NCBI GenBank assembly: GCA_026389655.1
Contig: JAPLHL010000106.1
Span: 1 to 13,301 of the forward strand
Source: Chloroflexota bacterium
Lineage (GTDB): Bacteria; Chloroflexota; Dehalococcoidia; GIF9; UBA5629
Direction of reading: 5' to 3'
Length of the DNA: 13,301 nucleotides
Part shown: positions 12,881 through 13,301 of the stretch, piece by piece
Layout: every line of letters starts with the position of its first letter
Position numbering within the stretch: position 1 is the stretch's first letter
Notes under the pieces: generated by a model
Seen by the model: only the letters and a program-made list of their open reading frames with translations
The model's database searches: none
Told to the model about the DNA's origin: nothing
Translations under genes and position numbers: made by a program

Positions 12881-12985
12881 TTAATTTAGGCCTTGGGACG
12901 GATGGACTGCGCCGGAATGCATGTTAAATTAGTAATGTAAAGAGAAAACAAAATAAGCAAAGGATAAAAACAGGAGGCAAAGACA

Positions 12986-13301
12986 ATGGCGAAAGTAATG
13001 CAGACCAATAAAGTAACAACGGCGGTAGAGGAAGAAACCATGAATTACTGGACTGACAAGGTACCGTGCTGGGAGAAGAGCCATTGTCCTGACATGATCA
13101 AGGGTGAATGCCCGGCTGCAAAATACCAGTTCCTGCCCTGCTGGGAGATCGAAGGGACCTACTGCAAACTGGATGACAAAGGCGCCACCGGGCGTGACAC
13201 CAGCATCTGCGAAACATGCCAGGTCTACAAGAAATATGGCAATGGCGAACAGATCAAGATAAAGCTCTTCGGGCACGGCATCGACGCCACTCTCAAAGAG
13301 T
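12986..13301 (+). CDS. Two-CW-domain-like cysteine-rich protein, N-terminal part
   Basis: From ATG 12986, with AGGAGG 8 bases upstream, 105 complete codons are readable before the right edge. After a polar N-terminus (1-25) the product has seven cysteines: C28, C34, C42, C52, C60, C75 and C78. Two are in Cys-Trp pairs, PCWEKSHC (27-34) and PCWEIEGTYC (51-60), and C75-x-x-C78 follows in DTSICETCQVY. This paired CW layout matches what I know as the two-CW domain, found in anaerobic bacteria alone or attached to signalling modules; its function is not established. The cysteines could bind a metal or an iron-sulfur cluster. There is no signal peptide or membrane segment in the visible part, so it looks cytoplasmic. 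Because the gene is cut, a downstream sensor or output domain may follow. Confidence 0.8.
   Translation, partial: MAKVMQTNKVTTAVEEETMNYWTDKVPCWEKSHCPDMIKGECPAAKYQFLPCWEIEGTYCKLDDKGATGRDTSICETCQVYKKYGNGEQIKIKLFGHGIDATLKE

Overview
The window is a 13.3 kb piece of a bacterial chromosome (GC roughly 50-55%) carrying ten genes or gene parts: a secreted Asp-box surface protein, a zinc-type cation efflux carrier, general metabolic enzymes, recN, two amino-acid-type permeases and a cysteine-rich 'two-CW' protein. The mix of an Asp-box (BNR) surface protein, iron-dependent alcohol dehydrogenase, tandem APC permeases and a two-CW protein, with many palindromic intergenic repeats, suggests an anaerobic bacterium. 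My best guess is Chloroflexota, class Dehalococcoidia, where a BNR-repeat protein has been proposed as the S-layer protein. This placement is inference and no marker gene settles it.

Layout. (1) 1-2088, minus: a 696-residue N-terminal part of a secreted protein running off the left edge. (2) 2089-2589: a divergent regulatory region. On the minus side is a structured leader in which GGGAGG and CCTCCC segments, including the ribosome binding site, can pair in alternative ways. On the plus side is a strong promoter followed by a short leader that ends in a perfect terminator-like hairpin just before the next start codon. (3) 2590-4375, plus: a CDF metal efflux gene and a fumarylacetoacetate hydrolase-family gene, 19 bp apart. 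(4) 4494-5633, plus: an iron-type alcohol dehydrogenase preceded by a 9-bp inverted repeat. (5) 5634-6085 and 7829-8434: two repeat-rich spacers on either side of recN (6086-7828, minus) that share the same repeat modules. (6) 8435-9199, minus: a short-chain dehydrogenase with a perfect 17-bp palindrome over its predicted -10 box. (7) 9469-12707, plus: a RidA-like gene lacking its normal N-terminus, then two APC-superfamily permeases, closed by a strong terminator at 12733-12768. (8) 12986 to the right edge, plus: the start of a two-CW-like cysteine-rich protein.

How the parts may work together. The ridA remnant and the two permeases look like one transcription unit for uptake of amino acids or amines. 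The FAH-family enzyme and the alcohol dehydrogenase would fit small-molecule carbon metabolism, but nothing here gives their substrates. No phage, plasmid, CRISPR, tRNA or rRNA feature is visible. The unusual content is mostly non-coding: the two leader RNAs, the two operator-like palindromes, and a modular set of intergenic repeats that recur around recN and the dehydrogenase gene.
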